64,000 bases of DNA from Amnibacterium flavum (GCF_003097495.1 NZ_QEOP01000005.1:1-64000), one strand, 5' to 3'. Shown: positions 1 through 8,166, numbered from the stretch's first letter. Notes: generated by a model not told the origin, from the letters alone. Program-made: numbers and translations.

Positions 1-1
1 T

Positions 2-565
2 GAGGCCATGCGCACCGGGCTGCCCCACGTCTGGTCAGCAGGCGACGGGGTCGTGACCCACCACCGCCTGATGGGTGTCACCTACCTCCCGTTGGGTACC
101 ACCGCGCACAAGCAGGGTCGCGTCGCGGGCGAGAACGCGCTCGGCGGCAACGTGCGCTTCGCCGGCTCCGTGGGCACTCAGGTGGTCAAGGTCTTCGACC
201 TGGTCGCATCCCGTACCGGGCTCCGCGATCACGAAGCCCTCGCCCACGGGTTCTCTCCCGAGACGGTGGCCGCGGTGGCGGATGATCACAAGAGGTACTA
301 CCCGGGCGCGCAGCCGATCTCTATTCGCATCACCGGCGACACCGGTGACGGGCGGCTACTCGGTGCTCAGCTGGTCGGCCGACTTGGCACCGAGACCGCG
401 AAGCGGGTCGACATCTATGCCACCGCGCTCTATGCAGGGCTGTCGATGGAGCAGGTCAGCGAACTCGATCTGTCCTACACGCCGCCGCTGGGGTCCCCGT
501 GGGATGCGGTGCAGGTCGCTACTCAGCAATGGACTCGCGCCCTGCAGGCTGGAGTGCACGCATGA
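2..565 (+). CDS. FAD-dependent pyridine nucleotide-disulfide oxidoreductase, C-terminal part (CoA-disulfide reductase/NADH oxidase type)
   Basis: The reading frame is open to the left edge, so the gene starts outside the window and only the last roughly 187 residues are present. They contain the end of the FAD domain (SAGDGVVTHHR, then PLGTTAHKQGRVAGEN) and the dimerisation domain (DDHKRYYPGAQP, LLGAQLVG, KRVDIYATAL, DLSYTPPLGSPWD). This pattern is typical of CoA-disulfide reductase, NADH oxidase and related reductases. The redox cysteine lies outside the window, so the substrate cannot be judged. The stop overlaps the start of arsC by four bases (ATGA), so it is translated together with arsC and probably serves the arsenic operon, for example by recycling a thiol reductant. 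That role is an inference. Confidence 0.85.
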   Translation, partial: EAMRTGLPHVWSAGDGVVTHHRLMGVTYLPLGTTAHKQGRVAGENALGGNVRFAGSVGTQVVKVFDLVASRTGLRDHEALAHGFSPETVAAVADDHKRYYPGAQPISIRITGDTGDGRLLGAQLVGRLGTETAKRVDIYATALYAGLSMEQVSELDLSYTPPLGSPWDAVQVATQQWTRALQAGVHA

Positions 566-951
566 GCGCCGAATCGGTTCTGTTCATTTGCCAGCACAAC
601 GCCGGCCGCTCGCAGCTCGGCGCCGCCCTGCTCGAGCACCTCGCCGGCGACCGATACTCCGTCGACTCGGCCGGGCTATCGCCTGCCGATGAGGTGAACC
701 CTGCCGTTGCCGCCACGGTCGCGGAACTCGGCATGGACATCAGTGGTCGCACGCCCCGAGCTGTCACGGTCGAGGATCTTGAGGATGCCGACGTTGTTGT
801 GCTCATGAAGCCAGGGCTTGAGCTACCGGCGGCTCCGACGGGCAGGGTCCTCGAGTGGTCGTTTCCGAACCCGGAGGCCTGGGATGTGGAGGCCGTCCGC
901 CCGTTGCGCGAAGCGGTCGCCCACAAGATCAGCGACGCATTCCTTACCTGA
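562..951 (+). CDS. arsC: Arsenate reductase, low-molecular-weight phosphatase type
   Basis: This 129-residue protein has the LMW protein-tyrosine-phosphatase fold. It carries the phosphate/arsenate-binding loop CQHNAGRS at residues 10-17 (Cys10, Arg16, Ser17), right after the first beta strand. Members with this loop in ars operons reduce arsenate to arsenite, coupled to thioredoxin or mycothiol. The end of the protein (WSFPNPEAWDVEAVRPLREAV) resembles the usual W-x-x-x-x-P region where phosphatases carry the general acid Asp. Here the expected DP is NP, as often in the ArsC branch. It overlaps the preceding reductase by ATGA and ends 2 bp before the convergent flavin monooxygenase gene. The neighbouring arsR supports the arsenic assignment. 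Confidence 0.9.
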   Translation: MSAESVLFICQHNAGRSQLGAALLEHLAGDRYSVDSAGLSPADEVNPAVAATVAELGMDISGRTPRAVTVEDLEDADVVVLMKPGLELPAAPTGRVLEWSFPNPEAWDVEAVRPLREAVAHKISDAFLT

Positions 952-953
952 CC

Positions 954-2287
954 TCAGTTGGAGAGGCTGACGAGACCCTCGATCGGGCGACGCCCGATCG
1001 TCACGTTCTGCTGAAGCGCCGGCGGGGCGCAGCAGGCGCCGGCACTGGCGGAGGGGTTGTCGAACAAGCCGGAACCGCCACAGACCCCGGTTTCGGGAAG
1101 GACGAGTTCGACGCGGCGGGCGGCTTCGTGGTCGCCGGCGAGTTCGGCCACGACGCTGCGAACTTGTTCGTAGCCGGTCATGGCAAGGAAGGTCGGGGCC
1201 CGACCGTAGGACTTCGCCCCGACGATGTAGAGCCCGGGCTCGGGGTGGGCAAGGTCGGCCGCGCCGGTGGCGCGGCCGACCCACAGCTGTGCAGATTGGG
1301 GTCCACCTCCTGCGCGATCCGTACCGGAGCCTGCAGGGTCGCATCGAGTTCGAGGCGGAGTTCGCTGAGGAACGAGAGGTCGGGGCGGAACCCGGTGAGG
1401 GCCACCACCTGGTCGGCTGCCGGCAGTTCGCGGCCGTCTTCGGCGATGAGGACAGCGCCGGCGGGGGTGGAGCGCACTTCTTGCACCCGGAACCCGGTGA
1501 CCAGGTTGACGGCTCCTGCTTCCACCAGAGCGCGGGCGCGAAGTCCGAGAGCGCCGCGCTCGGGCAGTTCATCGGCGTCTCCGCCGCCGAACGCGTTCGC
1601 GGCGTCGCCCCGACGCAGCACCCACGTGATGCGGGTGTCCGGGTGATAGCGGGCGATCCGTGACAGTTCGATGATGGCCGTCAGTGCCGAGTGCCCACTG
1701 CCGAGAACGATCGTGTGGGCGCCGGCGAACGGCTCACGGCTGCCGAAGTCCGGAATCCGGTAGGAAACGAATGGGGATGATGTTTCCCCGAGGGCGGGGA
1801 GGCCGTCGGCCCCTGCCGGGTTGGGTCGGTTCCAAGTTCCGGACGCGTCGATCACCGCTCGCGCCTCGATGCGGGACTCCGCTCCTTCGGCGTCGACGAT
1901 GTGCAGCGTGAACGGGGTCGTTCCTCGCTGCTCGTCGACCAGACGATCGCGGCCGCGACGTCCGATGCCGGTAACGGTGGTGCCGTAACGGATCCGACCC
2001 GTCAGTGCTTCTGCGAGGGGGGCGAGATAGGCCGAAACCCATTGACGGCCGCGCGGATACCCTGTCGGCTGGGTCCAGCCGGTGGGCTGCAGGAGACGTG
2101 CCGCTGCGCCGTCGATGAGTTCGGGCCACTCCGAGAACAGCCGGACGTGACTCCAATCGGTCACTGCGGCTCCCGCGGTGGCGCCCTTCTCGAGCACAAG
2201 CGGTTCAATCCCGCGCTCGACGAGGTGAGCGGCGGCGGCCAGTCCTTGCGGACCGGCTCCGATGACGACGACAGGCAGTTCTTCCAC
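954..2287 (-). pseudogene. arsO: ArsO-type flavin monooxygenase, interrupted by one frameshift
   Basis: The first 340 or so residues form a two-dinucleotide-domain flavoprotein: VVIGAGPQGLAAA near the start binds FAD and VLGSGHSALTA near residue 190 binds NAD(P)H. The frame then runs into unrelated residues after LHSCGSAA. The expected continuation (GAADLAHPEPGLYIVGAKS, then YGRAPTFLAMTGYEQVRSVVAE) sits in the neighbouring minus-strand frame and continues to a stop at 954. Adding one C within the GC-rich stretch around 1264-1280 restores a continuous protein of about 444 residues. ArsO flavoproteins are known from ars clusters. A cysteine-rich tail (VCGG, GACCAPP) is present in the second half. 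The gene is divergent from arsR and ends 2 bp from arsC. It may be a real mutation or a base-call error. Confidence 0.75.
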
Positions 2288-2299
2288 AACAACTCCTCA

Positions 2300-2342
2300 T
2301 ATCGACTACGGTCGATACATTGAGGCTGGTCGACACATCGAC
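2300..2342. promoter_or_regulatory. Divergent ars promoter with two ArsR-operator-like palindromes
   Basis: Between the flavin monooxygenase gene and arsR there are two inverted repeats. TATCGAC-TACG-GTCGATA (2300-2317) has perfect 7-bp arms. GTCGA-CACA-TCGAC (2329-2342) has perfect 5-bp arms. Both use a TCGA core and a 4-bp spacer. Position and form suit repressor sites for the ArsR protein encoded next door, controlling transcription in both directions. The assignment is inferred from position. Confidence 0.65.
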
Positions 2343-2365
2343 GTTTGTCAATGCGAGGAGTGATG

Positions 2366-2716
2366 ATGACTGGTTCAGGAAGTCCCGCTCTGGAACTGAG
2401 GGCAGCATGCTGCGCTCCCCCGTCAGGGGAGGCGCTGCAAGCGCCTGCCGCGGAAGAGCTCGCCAAGGTGTTCCGGGCGCTCGGAGATCCCAATCGGGTG
2501 CGCCTGCTTTCCCTGATCGCAGCCAGCGACAGCGGTGAGATGTGCATCTGCGACCTCACCGATCCGGTCGGGCTCAGTCAGCCAACGGTGTCTCACCACA
2601 TGAAGCAACTCGCCGAGGCGGGCCTGGTTTCCCGGGAACAGCGCGGCCGATGGGCTTACTTCAGGGTCATCGACGGCACCCTCATGGCCGCCGCGAAAAC
2701 TCTCCTGCCGGCATGA
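2366..2716 (+). CDS. arsR: ArsR-family arsenic-responsive repressor
   Basis: This is a winged-helix repressor of about 116 residues. The core runs LAKVFRALGDPNRVRLLSL, followed by the metalloid-binding element MCICDLT at the start of the recognition region, then LSQPTVSHHMKQLAEAGLV and the wing (REQRGRWAYFRV). The CxC pair in this helix is the classical arsenite/antimonite site, and an extra Cys-Cys pair lies near the N-terminus (AACCAPP). I chose the ATG at 2366 because GAGGAG at 2355-2360 is well spaced for it. Earlier in-frame TTG, ATG and GTG codons exist at 2345-2363. The stop overlaps the next gene as ATGA, so the two form an operon. Binding of arsenite should release it from the palindromes just upstream. 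Confidence 0.9.
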   Translation: MTGSGSPALELRAACCAPPSGEALQAPAAEELAKVFRALGDPNRVRLLSLIAASDSGEMCICDLTDPVGLSQPTVSHHMKQLAEAGLVSREQRGRWAYFRVIDGTLMAAAKTLLPA

Positions 2717-3222
2717 GCAGCGTCATTCTCCGAACGATGACCGCGGAGGACTGGCCCGATGTCGAGCGCATCTACTCCGACGGCATCGCGACCGGTCACG
2801 CGACCTTCGACCCGTCACCGCCACCCAACTGGGAAGCATTCATCGAGTCAAAGCACCCGGAGCTGCGATTGGTAGCCGTGCTCGACGGCACGATCGCGGG
2901 GTGGGCGGCAGCCTCGCCGGTCTCCGCGCGAGCTGCCTATAGAGGAGTGGTCGAGCATTCTATCTACATCTCCCCCGGCGCCCGCGGAAACGGGGTGGGG
3001 CGCGCACTCTTGGCGGAACTCATTGCCGCCGCGGAGAGCACCGACATTTGGACGATCCAGTCGAGCATCTTTCCGGAGAACGGGGCCAGCCTCCGCCTTC
3101 ACGAAAGTCTCGGTTTCCGTCCGGTGGGCACCAGGGAGCGGATCGCCCAGATGACCTACGGCCCGGCCTCCGGACAATGGCGAGACACCATCCTGGTCGA
3201 GCGCCGTCGAGCGGAGAACTGA
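2713..3222 (+). CDS. arsN1: GNAT acetyltransferase of the ArsN1/phosphinothricin acetyltransferase group
   Basis: This 169-residue protein spans a full GNAT domain. It begins with VILRTMTAEDWPDVERIY and has the acetyl-CoA loop RGNGVGRALL near residue 98. The family-typical ending is FPENGASLRLHESLGFRPVG. The overall arrangement matches the phosphinothricin/methionine-sulfoximine acetyltransferases. Members found inside ars operons (ArsN1) acetylate the amino group of the organoarsenical antibiotic arsinothricin. Its start overlaps arsR by ATGA, so it is made from the same message and should be arsenic-induced. An alternative is a general L-amino-acid acetyltransferase. The ars context favours ArsN1. 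Confidence 0.75.
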   Translation: MSSVILRTMTAEDWPDVERIYSDGIATGHATFDPSPPPNWEAFIESKHPELRLVAVLDGTIAGWAAASPVSARAAYRGVVEHSIYISPGARGNGVGRALLAELIAAAESTDIWTIQSSIFPENGASLRLHESLGFRPVGTRERIAQMTYGPASGQWRDTILVERRRAEN

Positions 3223-3236
3223 GCGGCATCGAGTGC

Positions 3237-3387
3237 CGTCTCGTATCCCTTGGGATACGAGACGTCTCATCAGTGGGCGTCGGCTAGCGCGGCCGGATGA
3301 GCATTTGCGCGACACCGCGAGTCTCACAACTATGTATCGTATCTGTCGTCCTACTCTGGTGACGCCAAGGTTGGTTACGAGACAGAT
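3237..3387. other. Candidate resolvase recombination (res-like) region
   Basis: Immediately upstream of the resolvase gene lies a 28-bp palindrome at 3237-3264: two perfect 13-bp arms (CGTCTCGTATCCC and its complement) around a central TT. This is the length of a crossover site for Tn3-type serine resolvases, and the central dinucleotide is asymmetric. Related half-sites recur at 3334-3345 (GTATCGTATCTG) and 3373-3384 (GGTTACGAGACA), the latter matching the second arm at 10 of 12 positions. ATCTGTC (3341-3347) and GACAGAT (3381-3387) form a further inverted repeat. The repeats could instead be operators for resolvase autoregulation. Confidence 0.5.
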
Positions 3388-3398
3388 CGAGGTTGGTA

Positions 3399-3992
3399 GT
3401 GGGGAAGCTCATCGGGTATGCGCGGGTCTCGACCCGAAACCAATCGACCGATCGCCAGGAGGCCGATCTGCTCGCTGCCGGCATTCGCCGAGATGACCTC
3501 TATGTCGATCACGGCGTCTCGGGCGCCCGAGCGTCTCGCCCGCAGTTCGACAGAGCACTTGGCGCTCTGCACGAGGGCGACACCATGGTCATCACCACGC
3601 TCGACCGGCTCGGCCGGTCAACCCAGAACATGCTCGCCTTCGCCGACGAGCTCCGCAGCCGCGGCGCCGGCCTCCGCGTCCTCAACCTCGGCGGGGGTGA
3701 CGTTGATACCTCGACTCCTATGGGCTCGATGCTCTTCACCATCATGGCTGCTCTTGCGCAGATGGAGTACGAGATCAAACGGGAGCGGGTCACAGACTCC
3801 GTCCGCAAGCGGCGCGAGGCCGGCAAGGACCTCGGCGGCCGCCCCCAGCGCATCACCGACAGTCAGATCCGCAACGCCATCCGACTCGTGGGGAGCGGTG
3901 AACCTGCGGCCCAGGTGGCTCGCGATCTCGGGATGTCGCGGGCCTCGTTCTATCGACGCTCACGCATCCTGTCCACCCGGACCAATCCCTGA
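3399..3992 (+). CDS. Serine recombinase (resolvase/invertase family)
   Basis: This is a 197-residue small serine recombinase. The catalytic serine lies in IGYARVST (Ser11 counting from the GTG at 3399). The domain continues with DLYVDHGVSG, RPQFDRALGAL, GDTMVITTLDRLGRS and the long E-helix region MAALAQMEYEIKRERV. A C-terminal helix-turn-helix (AAQVARDLGMSRASFYRR) reads DNA. Length and layout are those of Tn3-type resolvases and DNA invertases. A TTG two codons earlier is an alternative start. Palindromic sites directly upstream are its likely targets. No transposase or terminal inverted repeats were recognised nearby, so it may be a leftover of the element that brought in the ars genes, or a resident multimer-resolution enzyme. 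Confidence 0.88.
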   Translation: MGKLIGYARVSTRNQSTDRQEADLLAAGIRRDDLYVDHGVSGARASRPQFDRALGALHEGDTMVITTLDRLGRSTQNMLAFADELRSRGAGLRVLNLGGGDVDTSTPMGSMLFTIMAALAQMEYEIKRERVTDSVRKRREAGKDLGGRPQRITDSQIRNAIRLVGSGEPAAQVARDLGMSRASFYRRSRILSTRTNP

Positions 3993-4439
3993 GTGCGGTT
4001 CAGATAGGGACCCCTGAGCGGGATTCCTTCCGGACGGGTCTTACGGGACGACCACTCCCCCACCTCGAGGCCCCACCGCAAAACCGCCACGGGATGGCCC
4101 CGGCCGAATCGCATGGGGGGCAAGCAGTGTCCACGCGTAGGCTCACCGTTGTCGGCCCAGACCCCGCTGATGGGCGGGCCTGGCGCAGCGACGCAGGCCC
4201 GTTCCCTCTGAGTAGCGGATCCTTCGACTCTGGCGAGAACTCGCGCGCACGTCGCTCCGATCTACCCGACTGCGGCAGTCCCGTATGAGGATCCCCTTAC
4301 GGACACGCCAAAGGAGGAAGACCAGCCGGTGCCGCCGGTCCTGGGAGTAGCGGACCTCCACGCTATGGATCGGCGACCTCGGCTGTGCGGGACGACGACG
4401 AGGCGGATGCTCCGGTGGTCCAGCCGGAGAGTATGGAGG
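3993..4439. other. Intergenic stretch without a recognisable gene
   Basis: About 450 bp follow the resolvase without any frame that looks like protein. Open frames here are arginine-, proline- and serine-rich products of GC bias. No terminator hairpin or repeat was seen. The stretch abuts an ROK gene remnant on the right and is probably decayed DNA. Confidence 0.5.
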
Positions 4440-4765
4440 ATTCCAAGGGAGCAGGCCGGCCCCGGCAGCGACGGCGTCGCCGGGGAAGTCAGTGCCAGCG
4501 AGGGAGTACTGCGAGGCCGGGCGCGAGAGGGTGTGATTGCGGATCGCGGCATCCATCTCGGTGAAGCACTCGGCGATGAGCTTCTCACTGACCCGCCCCC
4601 CGATGAGGACGCGAGCTGGGTTGGTGAGGTTGCCGAGTGCGGCACCGAGGTCGTCGATGACTGCGGCCATCACTGCACGGGCGCCAGGGGGCCTCGCTTT
4701 GTCGGCCGCGACGAGTGCCGTAAGGGCGTTCCAGCCGGTACCGGAGACGGTTGCACCGGTTTCGG
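4440..4765 (-). pseudogene. Remnant of an ROK-family protein
   Basis: On the minus strand about 105 residues resemble the C-terminal half of ROK kinases/regulators: ATVSGTGWNALTALVAADK, AVMAAVIDDLGAALGNL, TNPARVLIGGRVSEKLI and then DFPGDAVAAGAGLLPW. The 'NP-x-R-V-L-I-G-G' segment is the usual ROK signature after the ATP/sugar-binding core. No N-terminal half with a sugar- or zinc-binding motif is found upstream, and the sequence on both sides is not protein-like. This is a truncated copy, unrelated at close range to the intact ROK gene that follows on the other strand. Confidence 0.6.
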
Positions 4766-5084
4766 CCCGTCGAGCGCCCGCACCCGTTACCAGAAGTCGC
4801 ACACGATCTCGACGGCGTGCCCTATCCGCACCGCACGCGACCTCCAGCCCGTCGCACCCCACTCGTGCGCGTGCGCGGTGACCTCCTCGGCAGGTAGGTC
4901 GGTCTTTTGGCCGGTGAACGAGTGCTTGCCGGTGCCTCGAAGAACATTCGCAGACCTCATCGATACAACACATCTACGAGCGACCTCAGTACTCTTATTA
5001 ATGACCTGTGCGGCCCGACATGAGTTCTGTCGTGCGCTTTTTACGCTTTTTTTGAGAGCAACTACGGGCCAGAGCGGAGATACT

Positions 5085-6326
5085 ATGCAACAGCCCGTCT
5101 TCATAGCTGCGCCGACGGTGACGGCGAGACTGAGTCGCGAGACCGTCGCCAGCTTGATCGCCAAGTTGATAGCCGGCGGACGCGTCGCTTCAAAGGCGGA
5201 CGTCGGTCGAGCAACAGGTTTGTCCCGGACCACGATTGATGCCGGAGTGCGTGCGCTCGTCGAGGCGAATGCTGTGCGGGTCTCAGGCCTTCAGCCTTCT
5301 CCCGGAAGGGGACGCCCTGCGGAGGTCCTCGTTCTCAACCCTGATTTCGGCCTGATCCTGGTGGCTGACTGCGGCGCAACGGTCAGCCGCTGCGGCGTCT
5401 TCGACATCGGTCAGCAACGCCTCGGCGTCCGCGACATCGAGATTCCCATCGGCGTCGGTCCGGACGCCTTCCTCGCCGAGGTGGTCGCTACCTTCGAGGA
5501 GATGCTCAGCGAGCTCGGCCTTACCGCGCCCGCACGCACCACGATCATCGGCCTACCCGGTCCTGTGGACTACTGGGGGGGCACGGTGGTGCGACCCCCC
5601 ATCATGCCGGGGTGGGACGGCTTTCCCATAGTCGCCGGCCTGCGCGACGCTCTGGGGGGTGAGGTGATTCTCGAGAACGATGTGAACCTACGGGCGCTCG
5701 GGGAAGCACGCTCCGTTCCCGCTCTTCGCGGTCCGTTGCTCTACGTAAAGGTGGGGTCGGGGATCGGAATGGGGATTGTTGGACCGGATGGGCTACTCGT
5801 CAGGGGCGCTGATGGCGCGGCCGGCGACATCGGACACATTCGGGTCGCCGGCTCAGAGGAACCCTGCCTCTGCGGTTCTTCCGGATGTCTCGAAGCGGTG
5901 GCTTCCATCCGTGCTGTCGGGCGGGCGCTGGAGGTCGACCATTCAGGCGAAGCAGAGTTGGTCGAAGAAGTCGTCTCCCGGGTGAGACGCCGGGACCCGG
6001 CAGCCACCATGATCGTCAAGGAACGAGCCGCGATCATCGGCGAGGCGATCGTCACCACCATTCAACTCCTCAACCCCGAGCGGATAGTGATCGGCGGCCA
6101 GCTGGCGGCGGCGAGCGACGATCTCCTTGCCGTCATCCGGTCGATTGTCTACAGTCGGGCGCTTTCCCTAGCGACCCGCAACCTCGTGGTGGCGCGCCCG
6201 GCTCTAGGAGCCGATTCCGGCATGGCCGGCGGGCTCGCCGTGGGCATTGAGGCGACCCTGTCACCGGAGGCTCTGGTCGGAAGGCTTCGAAGCGCTCCCT
6301 CACTGGCGAAGCAGATCGAAGCCTGA
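5085..6326 (+). CDS. ROK-family transcriptional regulator
   Basis: This is a 413-residue sugar-responsive repressor. An N-terminal winged helix (SLIAKLIAGG, SKADVGRATGLSRTTIDAGVRAL) is followed by an ROK domain. The domain has VADCGATVSRCGVFD, then NDVNLRALGEA, VGSGIGMGIVG and the zinc motif CLCGSSGCLEA near residues 260-270, preceded by GDIGHIRV. The long open frame extends far upstream, but I place the start at the ATG at 5085 because the conserved domain begins there and GCGGAGA precedes it. Residues further upstream look non-coding. It is convergent with the 3-keto-glycoside-type operon that starts at 10096 and is a plausible regulator of it. The ligand is unknown. Confidence 0.85.
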   Translation: MQQPVFIAAPTVTARLSRETVASLIAKLIAGGRVASKADVGRATGLSRTTIDAGVRALVEANAVRVSGLQPSPGRGRPAEVLVLNPDFGLILVADCGATVSRCGVFDIGQQRLGVRDIEIPIGVGPDAFLAEVVATFEEMLSELGLTAPARTTIIGLPGPVDYWGGTVVRPPIMPGWDGFPIVAGLRDALGGEVILENDVNLRALGEARSVPALRGPLLYVKVGSGIGMGIVGPDGLLVRGADGAAGDIGHIRVAGSEEPCLCGSSGCLEAVASIRAVGRALEVDHSGEAELVEEVVSRVRRRDPAATMIVKERAAIIGEAIVTTIQLLNPERIVIGGQLAAASDDLLAVIRSIVYSRALSLATRNLVVARPALGADSGMAGGLAVGIEATLSPEALVGRLRSAPSLAKQIEA

Positions 6327-6355
6327 CAGCGAGTCAGTTGGCGGACGGCCTGGAG

Positions 6356-7264
6356 CTAATAACCGGGAAACCAGCGCCTTACGGCGCCCGCCATGTCCCG
6401 CACGTGCATCCACGGGTCACCGAGAGCACCCTCCCATTCGATGCTGATCGGGCCGATGAATCCGCTTGCGGAAACGATGCCGAGAGCTCGATCGAGATCG
6501 AACATCGGAGTTCCGTCGGAACGGGGGTCGAAGTCCTTCGCGTGCACGAGGTCGGCACGGCCGGCCAGCTCTTCGATGCTGCGGTAGATCGGCTCGACGT
6601 CGATCGCTTCAGATTCATCCTGGCCGCCCATCAGACGGGACGTCGAGATCGTGACGAGTGGCTCAAAGTTGCCGAGGTCGAGCAGAATGCCCACGCGGTC
6701 GGGACCCACAGCGTCCTGCAGCCCGATGAGGTAGCCGGGATCTGAGCTGGCACCGCCATGATTCTCGATGAGGAGCCGCATCGAGCGGGCGCCCGCCTCG
6801 TCGGATAGTCGCCTGAGGGCCTCGGCCACCCCGTCATGATCGTGGGAGGTCGTCCCCGGCCCCGGAGTGCCGGTGTTGACGCGGACGAACTCGGTACCCA
6901 ACGCTTCGGCGATGCCGAACCAGCGAATGATCCGCTCGACGTCCTCTGCGCGATGAACGGGATTGCCCGTTCCGAGGTCACCGAGGTCGATGGGGACTGT
7001 ACGCAATGCGACCTCGTGAGTTTCGAGGGCGGCGCGCAGCCGTTCAATAGTCGCAGCATCGGTTCGCTCGAACTGGATCTGACAGAGCTCGATCGCGCTC
7101 ACGCCGGCCCGGTCCTTCACCAACCCGACAAAGCCCTCGAGCGTGTACTCACTGGGGAACGGCATTGAGAAGGAGAACAGTTCGCCGTTCTCGCCCCGGG
7201 GCTCAAAGTGCAGAGGTCCTATCTCACGGAAGAGACTGAAACTCGAGACTGCCAGCTTGCTCAC
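6356..7264 (-). CDS. Sugar isomerase/epimerase-like TIM-barrel protein (xylose-isomerase-like AP endonuclease fold)
   Basis: This 302-residue protein starts at a GTG that overlaps the upstream DUF1080 gene by GTGA. It has TIM-barrel features of the sugar phosphate isomerase/epimerase family: GVSAIELCQIQFE, EALGTEFVRVNTG, RLLIENHGGASSDPG, GILLDLGNFE, LVHAKDFD and the closing PISIEWEGALGDP. The acidic and histidine residues at the strand ends (E in IENHG, D in LDLGNF, H in VHAKDF, E in IEWEG) form the metal site. Family members include epimerases and also lyases acting on 3-keto sugars. As the last gene of an operon with Gfo/Idh and DUF1080 proteins it probably acts on a keto sugar. The exact reaction is not determined. 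Confidence 0.82.
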   Translation of the reverse strand: MSKLAVSSFSLFREIGPLHFEPRGENGELFSFSMPFPSEYTLEGFVGLVKDRAGVSAIELCQIQFERTDAATIERLRAALETHEVALRTVPIDLGDLGTGNPVHRAEDVERIIRWFGIAEALGTEFVRVNTGTPGPGTTSHDHDGVAEALRRLSDEAGARSMRLLIENHGGASSDPGYLIGLQDAVGPDRVGILLDLGNFEPLVTISTSRLMGGQDESEAIDVEPIYRSIEELAGRADLVHAKDFDPRSDGTPMFDLDRALGIVSASGFIGPISIEWEGALGDPWMHVRDMAGAVRRWFPGY

Positions 7265-8166
7265 GCGAGTGCTCCTTCGGAGCCGAGCTCCGTGATCGTG
7301 ATGTTCCGCCAGCGGCATGCGGCTCCTCGACCCCAACGAGCCTCACCCATGATCGGGTCGTTGTCATGAACCTCCAGGGCGATGTGCCCACGCGGTCCGA
7401 GCCACTCGAGGACTCCCTCGGGGGAGTAGTGGGGCGAGTCTATGGTCGCAGTATCCAGTTCGGCGATTTTCAGGCCGTTGACCCAAGTTGTGAGGACGGG
7501 GCTGGCCCCGACGCATCTGATGCGAATCTCGTTCCAGTCGTTCCATCTCCAGACGTCCAAGAAGTCCTCGGCCTTCGCTGCGTAGGAGAGGCGGGAGATC
7601 TTCTCGTCGGTTACTGGATCGAGACTGGTCGCCGGATCGTCAGCTTCGATGCCGATCACGGCGCCGTCGCCGTCCACGACTGATCGGATCGAGAACGGCA
7701 GTGCCGAGAAGCTCGCCAGGCCGTTGCCGTAGAAGCCGCCGATTCCTCCGTACTCGCGGTGGTCGAGCAGGACCTGGAAACCCGCCCAATCGTCCGCCCT
7801 CCGCCGCAGCAGGATGCCGGTGTCCGCGGGCCAGTCCGGCTTCGCCTCGAGGACGAGCTCGAAGTCGCCGTAGGTCTTCTCACTGACGAGCCAGCCGCCG
7901 TATCCGCTGCCGGGAAAGTTCTGCCGCCCGACGATCGCACCATCTTCGACGGTCCAGACCGCGGCATTCTTTTCCGGCTCCCAGACGATCGGTCCCGCGA
8001 TATCGATCTCCAGCTTGTCCATTCCGATGAGATCGAGGGCATCCATGATGCTGGGGCCGCCGGGATATGCAGCGCCGAACGTGCGAGGCACTGGCCGCCA
8101 GCCGCTCAGTGTCTTACCGTCGAAGATCGATACAGAGTTTGGGAGCGATTCCGCCTCGGGGGACAT
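7261..8166 (-). CDS. DUF1080 protein (3-keto-disaccharide hydrolase domain)
   Basis: This 301-residue protein is built on a concanavalin-like jelly roll of the DUF1080 (PF06439) family. It begins SIFDGKTLSGWRPV and continues AAVWTVEDGAIVGRQ, GGWLVSEKTYGDFELVLEAK, PADTGILLRRRADD and GFQVLLDHRE. It ends in the usual GHIALEVHDND, where family members read I-x-L-Q-D/E-H. Characterised relatives hydrolyse or eliminate 3-keto-glucosides. No signal peptide is visible, so it works in the cytoplasm, unlike many secreted relatives. I chose the ATG at 8166, preceded by GAAAGGAA. It is 68 bp downstream of the Gfo-like gene and overlaps the next gene by GTGA. Confidence 0.85.
   Translation of the reverse strand: MSPEAESLPNSVSIFDGKTLSGWRPVPRTFGAAYPGGPSIMDALDLIGMDKLEIDIAGPIVWEPEKNAAVWTVEDGAIVGRQNFPGSGYGGWLVSEKTYGDFELVLEAKPDWPADTGILLRRRADDWAGFQVLLDHREYGGIGGFYGNGLASFSALPFSIRSVVDGDGAVIGIEADDPATSLDPVTDEKISRLSYAAKAEDFLDVWRWNDWNEIRIRCVGASPVLTTWVNGLKIAELDTATIDSPHYSPEGVLEWLGPRGHIALEVHDNDPIMGEARWGRGAACRWRNITITELGSEGALA

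Noticed and set aside
855-1646. Plus-strand frame of 263 codons opposite the ArsO-type gene and overlapping the end of arsC
   Set aside because: The opposite strand shows convincing flavoprotein motifs in both halves. The plus-strand product is Gly/Arg-rich with no family features.
3237-3264. Reading the 28-bp palindrome as a terminator of the arsN1 transcript
   Set aside because: The 2-nt loop and missing T-run make a poor terminator, and matching half-sites recur near the resolvase start. A recombinase site is more likely, though termination is not excluded.
4329-5084. A 250-codon upstream extension of the ROK gene frame
   Set aside because: The upstream part is rich in Arg, Pro and Cys without domain features, and the conserved winged helix starts at the ATG at 5085 with a ribosome-binding site. 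GC bias explains the open frame.
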